Source: Bacteroidota bacterium
GTDB lineage: Bacteria; Bacteroidota; Bacteroidia; Chitinophagales; Chitinophagaceae
DNA length: 64,000 nt
NCBI GenBank assembly: GCA_005882315.1
Contig: VBAR01000004.1
Location: 62,001-126,000, forward strand
Reading direction: 5' to 3'
Shown: positions 61,318 to 64,000 of the stretch, one piece after another
How positions within the stretch are numbered: position 1 is the stretch's first letter
How the letters are laid out: every line of letters starts with the position of its first letter
Made by a program: the position numbers and the translations under genes
The notes under the pieces: model-generated
What the model was told of the DNA's origin: nothing
Database searches by the model: none
What the model saw: the letters and a program-made list of their open reading frames with translations, nothing else

Positions 61318-61911
61318 TTACGGCAGTTCTTCAATCATAATTTTCTTCCATCTCACCTTTATTCCACCTCCATCATGTATCTGCAAAGCTATAAACCCAT
61401 TGCCTTTACCAATTTTTTCATCGTTGAATTGTACCATCATATGGCCATTCAGCCAGGTTGTTACTTCGTCGCCATTTACCTGTAGTTTCAGCTTATTCCA
61501 TTTGCCGGTTTTTAAAAAACGTTCATGCAGTGGGTTAGGTTTTATCAGCCAACCCCGGCCATATGATTCATAAATGCCCCCGGTAAAATGATCTTTTGGC
61601 GCCACTTCGCATTGCCAGCCGCTGATCTTAGTGCCTTCAATAGAAGAACGGAAAAACACGCCACTGTTGCCATTCGATTCCTGTTTGAATTCAAGATTGA
61701 GAACAAAATTTTTATAGCTTTTATTAGTGGAGAGATAACCATACTGTTTATCGGGTCCGCTTTCGCAAACAAGCTGTCCTTTTTCTACATACCATTTCTC
61801 AGTACCATGAATTGTCCAGCCTGTTAGGTCTTTACCATTAAAAAGTGAAACGGATTTGTTTTGAAAGTTTAAAAAAGGAAAAATGAGAAGGGCAAGCAGT
61901 ACATTCTTCAT
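61318..61911 (-). CDS. DUF1080 (3-keto-disaccharide hydrolase-like) protein
   Basis: A 197-residue protein with a weak signal peptide (residues ~1-18). The DUF1080 concanavalin-like fold is clear: SLFNGKDLTGWTIHGTEKWYVEKGQLVCES, NFVLNLEFKQESNGNSGVFFRSS, GWQCEVAPKDHFTGGIYESYGRGWL, GKWNKLKLQVNGDEVTTWLNGHMMVQF and IALQIHDGGGIKVRWKKIMI. Known members act on 3-keto-glycosides or are uncharacterised. It is expected in the periplasm or on the surface. Confidence 0.88.
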   Translation of the reverse strand: MKNVLLALLIFPFLNFQNKSVSLFNGKDLTGWTIHGTEKWYVEKGQLVCESGPDKQYGYLSTNKSYKNFVLNLEFKQESNGNSGVFFRSSIEGTKISGWQCEVAPKDHFTGGIYESYGRGWLIKPNPLHERFLKTGKWNKLKLQVNGDEVTTWLNGHMMVQFNDEKIGKGNGFIALQIHDGGGIKVRWKKIMIEELP

Positions 61912-61990
61912 GCTGTTATTTTAAAACAAGTTAGCCATTTTAAATAAACAGAAGTTAGCAGGTAGCTTTCTGTTTATTGTGAAATACTTT

Positions 61991-62081
61991 TTGAACCACA
62001 TAGGCACATAGCCCACAATAGTGAGAGACACATAGACCATCTATGTGAAAGCCTATGTAACTATGTTTCTATGTGGTTCAA
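61991..62081. repeat. palindromic element with ACATAG words
   Basis: The left arm starts TTGAACCACATAGGCACATA (61991-62010) and the right arm (62061-62081) is its reverse complement at 19 of 21 positions. The centre contains a second palindrome, CACATAG/CTATGTG (62029-62035, 62041-62047). The general plan (short unit, long arms, repeated GGCACA-like words) resembles the other spacer elements. Confidence 0.75.
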
Positions 62082-62396
62082 TTTTTTCAAACTGAGATAC
62101 TATTTAGCTTTCTGAGGACTGGTTAATATCGTAGTTATACGAAAGCTGGTTCATTATTTCGGGTTTTGAGTTGATATCAATTATTTTTTTTGTTTATGAA
62201 TAAAAAAATGAACTGTGAGTTTGTGCCAAATGAGAAATGAAATTATCTTAGTGAAACGATCTTTATCCTTCCGTACCTGTTAATCTTCCGGGAAAAACTA
62301 GCATCCGGGCCGGGAGTATGTCGAGCAGTCCTGCGTTTATCGAAGGGCAAGATATTCGGGTTGAAGCCAACTGAAGTGAAAAAATAATTTAAATGT

Positions 62397-62430
62397 CCCG
62401 TCCCGCTTCAAGCGGGACGGGGTTTTCTTT
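62397..62430. terminator. strong hairpin before the permease gene
   Basis: CCCGTCCCGCT (62397-62407) and AGCGGGACGGG (62411-62421) are perfect 11-bp arms with a 3-base loop, followed by GTTTTCTTTT; the left flank is A-rich. It ends 42 bases before the permease ATG, so it could be an attenuator or a terminator of an unseen RNA. Confidence 0.7.
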
Positions 62431-62462
62431 TGTAACACTGTTCTTCCTTATCTTCCCTGCTC

Positions 62463-63902
62463 ATGCCACCAACCACTGAATTAAAAAGAACAATCAGTTT
62501 TACTACTGCTGCATCGTTAGTTATTGGAGGAGTTATCGGCTCCGGTATTTTTATGCGTCCGGCGGAAATGGCCGGGCAATTAGGTTCTCCTTATTTAATA
62601 ATGTTAGCATGGATCATTGCCGGCACTATTACTTTATTAAGCGCCATGTCCACTGCTGAAATTGGGGCAATGATGCCCGAAACAGGAGGCCAGTATGTGT
62701 ACATGAAAAAGATCTATGGCGATTTCTGGGGTTATCTTTTTGGCTGGGCAAATTTTGCCGTGATCAATACTGCCGGCACTGCTGCTGTTACTTTTATAAT
62801 CGGTCAGTACTTTGAATATTTTGTAAAGCTTCCGCGGTTTTCGGAAGCTGTTGAACAATCAGTAAGTTTTCATCTCCCAATGATGGGCGACATTTTTCCA
62901 CTACAGAATTTTGGAGTAAAAATTTTTACAATCATTGTACTGGGACTTTTATCCCTGGTTGGCTATTACAGTACTAAAGCCGGCGGAGCTTTGCAACGTT
63001 ATCTTACATATGCAAAAATGCTTGCGATCTTATTTATTGTTTTTGGTTTATTGTTTTCAGGAAAAGGAAGTTTGCAAAATTTTATTATAGAGGATCATGG
63101 AATAAAACCCGTAGGTTTTGCTTTGGTGGCTGCGATGGTGGCTGCCTGTAATGGCGCCTTACAGGCTTTTGACGGATACAGTATAATGCTGACAATAGGT
63201 GGTGAAATAAAAAATCCGAAAAAAAATATTCCCCGAAGTCTTATTATGGGGCTTATTGTTTGTATGATCGTTTACATTCTCATTACTGCGGCAATGATGT
63301 ATATACTGCCCGTTGGTGTAATGGCAAAATCTTCATTGGTAGCCACGGATGCAATGATGGTTGCATTTGGTACTATTGGCGGTGGAATTGTTGCAGGATT
63401 GATTTGTATAAATGTACTTGGCACTTCAAATGGAAATGTGTTTACATCACCACGTATGACATTTGCAATGGCCGAGCAAGGCAGATTTTTTGCATCGACT
63501 GGCATCGTCAACAAAAAATACGAGACCCCGGGTAATGCTTTTCTTATTCATTTTGTATGGATGCTTATTCTCGTATTGAGCGGTTCATTTACTATTCTTG
63601 CCGATCTCTATATTTTTATTGTGTGGCTGTTTAACCTGATGCTGGTAGCCGGAGTTATTATTTTAAGAAAGAGGATGCCGGATGCTGAACGGCCTTATAA
63701 AGTCTGGGGCTATCCGTGGGTACCTATTATTGTTATCATCTTTAATGCCTTTTACCTCGTAATGACCTTGTATAATGATATTAAGAACTACAATATGGGT
63801 AAATCGAATACAATTAATTCTGTAATTGGCCTGGTACTTACTGCCATTGGTATCCCATTATATTTTTATTTTCGCAGGAAATACAAAACAGATAATTCTT
63901 AG
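62463..63902 (+). CDS. APC-family amino acid permease
   Basis: A 479-residue protein with about 12 transmembrane helices. The APC signature is clear in SLVIGGVIGSGIFMRPAEMAGQLGSPYLIMLAWIIAG (helix 1, unwound GSGIF) and MPETGGQYVYMKKIYGDFWGYLFGW. Later segments include AFDGYSIMLTIGGEIKNPKKNIPRSLIMGL and NGNVFTSPRMTFAMAEQGRFF. It likely imports or exchanges amino acids at the inner membrane. Substrate is unknown. Confidence 0.9.
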   Translation: MPPTTELKRTISFTTAASLVIGGVIGSGIFMRPAEMAGQLGSPYLIMLAWIIAGTITLLSAMSTAEIGAMMPETGGQYVYMKKIYGDFWGYLFGWANFAVINTAGTAAVTFIIGQYFEYFVKLPRFSEAVEQSVSFHLPMMGDIFPLQNFGVKIFTIIVLGLLSLVGYYSTKAGGALQRYLTYAKMLAILFIVFGLLFSGKGSLQNFIIEDHGIKPVGFALVAAMVAACNGALQAFDGYSIMLTIGGEIKNPKKNIPRSLIMGLIVCMIVYILITAAMMYILPVGVMAKSSLVATDAMMVAFGTIGGGIVAGLICINVLGTSNGNVFTSPRMTFAMAEQGRFFASTGIVNKKYETPGNAFLIHFVWMLILVLSGSFTILADLYIFIVWLFNLMLVAGVIILRKRMPDAERPYKVWGYPWVPIIVIIFNAFYLVMTLYNDIKNYNMGKSNTINSVIGLVLTAIGIPLYFYFRRKYKTDNS

Positions 63903-63905
63903 AAC

Positions 63906-64000
63906 ATGAACAAGAAAATGAAATGGATTGGAGTGATAGCAGCAATATTGCTGATCGTTTCCTGTTTTACACCCTGGGTGATCATTGAATCAAAAGCCAT
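63906..64000 (+). CDS. N-terminal end of a membrane or lipoprotein (partial)
   Basis: An ATG at 63906, 3 bases after the permease stop, opens a frame that runs off the right edge. The visible MNKKMKWIGVIAAILLIVSC has a hydrophobic segment with a Cys and continues FTPWVIIESKA. It could be a lipoprotein or the first helix of a membrane protein co-transcribed with the permease. Confidence 0.6.
   Translation, partial: MNKKMKWIGVIAAILLIVSCFTPWVIIESKA

Larger units (their letters stand above)
61912..62462. other. 551-base non-coding stretch
   Basis: No coding frame stands out. It holds a palindromic element (61991-62081), then about 300 bases without clear structure, then a strong hairpin (62397-62421) just before the permease gene. 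Confidence 0.6.

Noticed and set aside
62089-62395. tRNA or structured RNA gene in the 551-base spacer
   Set aside because: No cloverleaf arms or GGTTCGA-type T-loop were found.

Overview
The window is a chromosomal segment of a Bacteroidota bacterium, most likely a member of the Chitinophagaceae or a close relative. The evidence is an AT-rich sequence, Bacteroidota-type promoters (TTG or TTTG, about 19-20 bases, then TAnnTTTG), a type IX secretion (type B sorting) C-terminal domain, SusC-like outer-membrane proteins, GSIII glutamine synthetase, and the familiar gene pairs efp-accB-accC and nusB-DUF1573-yajC. No rRNA, tRNA, CRISPR array, transposase or integrase was recognised.

Layout. 1-7921: mixed housekeeping genes (CBS protein, class I fructose-bisphosphatase, acetyltransferase, ABC ATPase, DinB/YfiT protein, sucC, a lipoprotein, a putative porin whose best start is a CTG). 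7991-14773: a heavy-metal locus of exported Cys-rich proteins: two HYC/CC/PP proteins, two HMA proteins, a TlpA-like thioredoxin, a beta-barrel protein, a triple HMBD protein, and a TonB-dependent receptor that carries its own N-terminal HMA domain. 14788-23813: outer-membrane protein, cupin, CxxCH lipoprotein with an ATP-grasp-like partner, FKBP isomerase, mdh, TPR protein, YjbR-like protein, thioredoxin-like protein, guaC, proC. 23979-27244: purL-hldD, a coupled pair in which hldD carries two repeat-derived in-frame inserts. 27368-35681: membrane protein, GSII and GSIII glutamine synthetases in tandem, accC, accB, efp. 35782-38454: mrp, a PaiB-like protein and a glycerophosphodiesterase.

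38444-45906 is a nearly complete kynurenine (3-hydroxyanthranilate) catabolic cluster: ACMSD and HAAO on the minus strand, then divergently SDR, aldehyde dehydrogenase, RidA-type aminomuconate deaminase, kynureninase and kynurenine 3-monooxygenase. Between the dehydrogenase and the deaminase sits a 454-bp element: a GxxExxY (PD-(D/E)XK-like) ORF bounded by a perfect 25-bp inverted repeat. A second palindromic element fills the HAAO-ACMSD spacer. 45947-53637: pyrF, yajC, DUF1573, nusB, groES-groEL, rhomboid protease and an ABC-F ATPase.

53776-59161 is an accessory region of minus-strand genes. From 55577 onwards its short, mostly unrecognised genes are each followed by copies of one ~125-145 bp repeat with nested inverted arms, an arrangement like an integron cassette array though no integrase is visible. 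59227-64000: a T9SS type B protein, a DUF1080 protein, a 550-bp non-coding stretch with a palindromic element, an APC permease and the start of a membrane protein.

A theme across the window is repeated DNA: 7-bp tandem repeats, GC-rich palindromes in or beside coding sequence, CCCCAACCCC-type elements, and hairpin elements that fill spacers between co-transcribed genes. The best candidates for undescribed biology are the GxxExxY element (42373-42826), the cassette-like array (55577-58467) and the HMA-fused TonB receptor locus.
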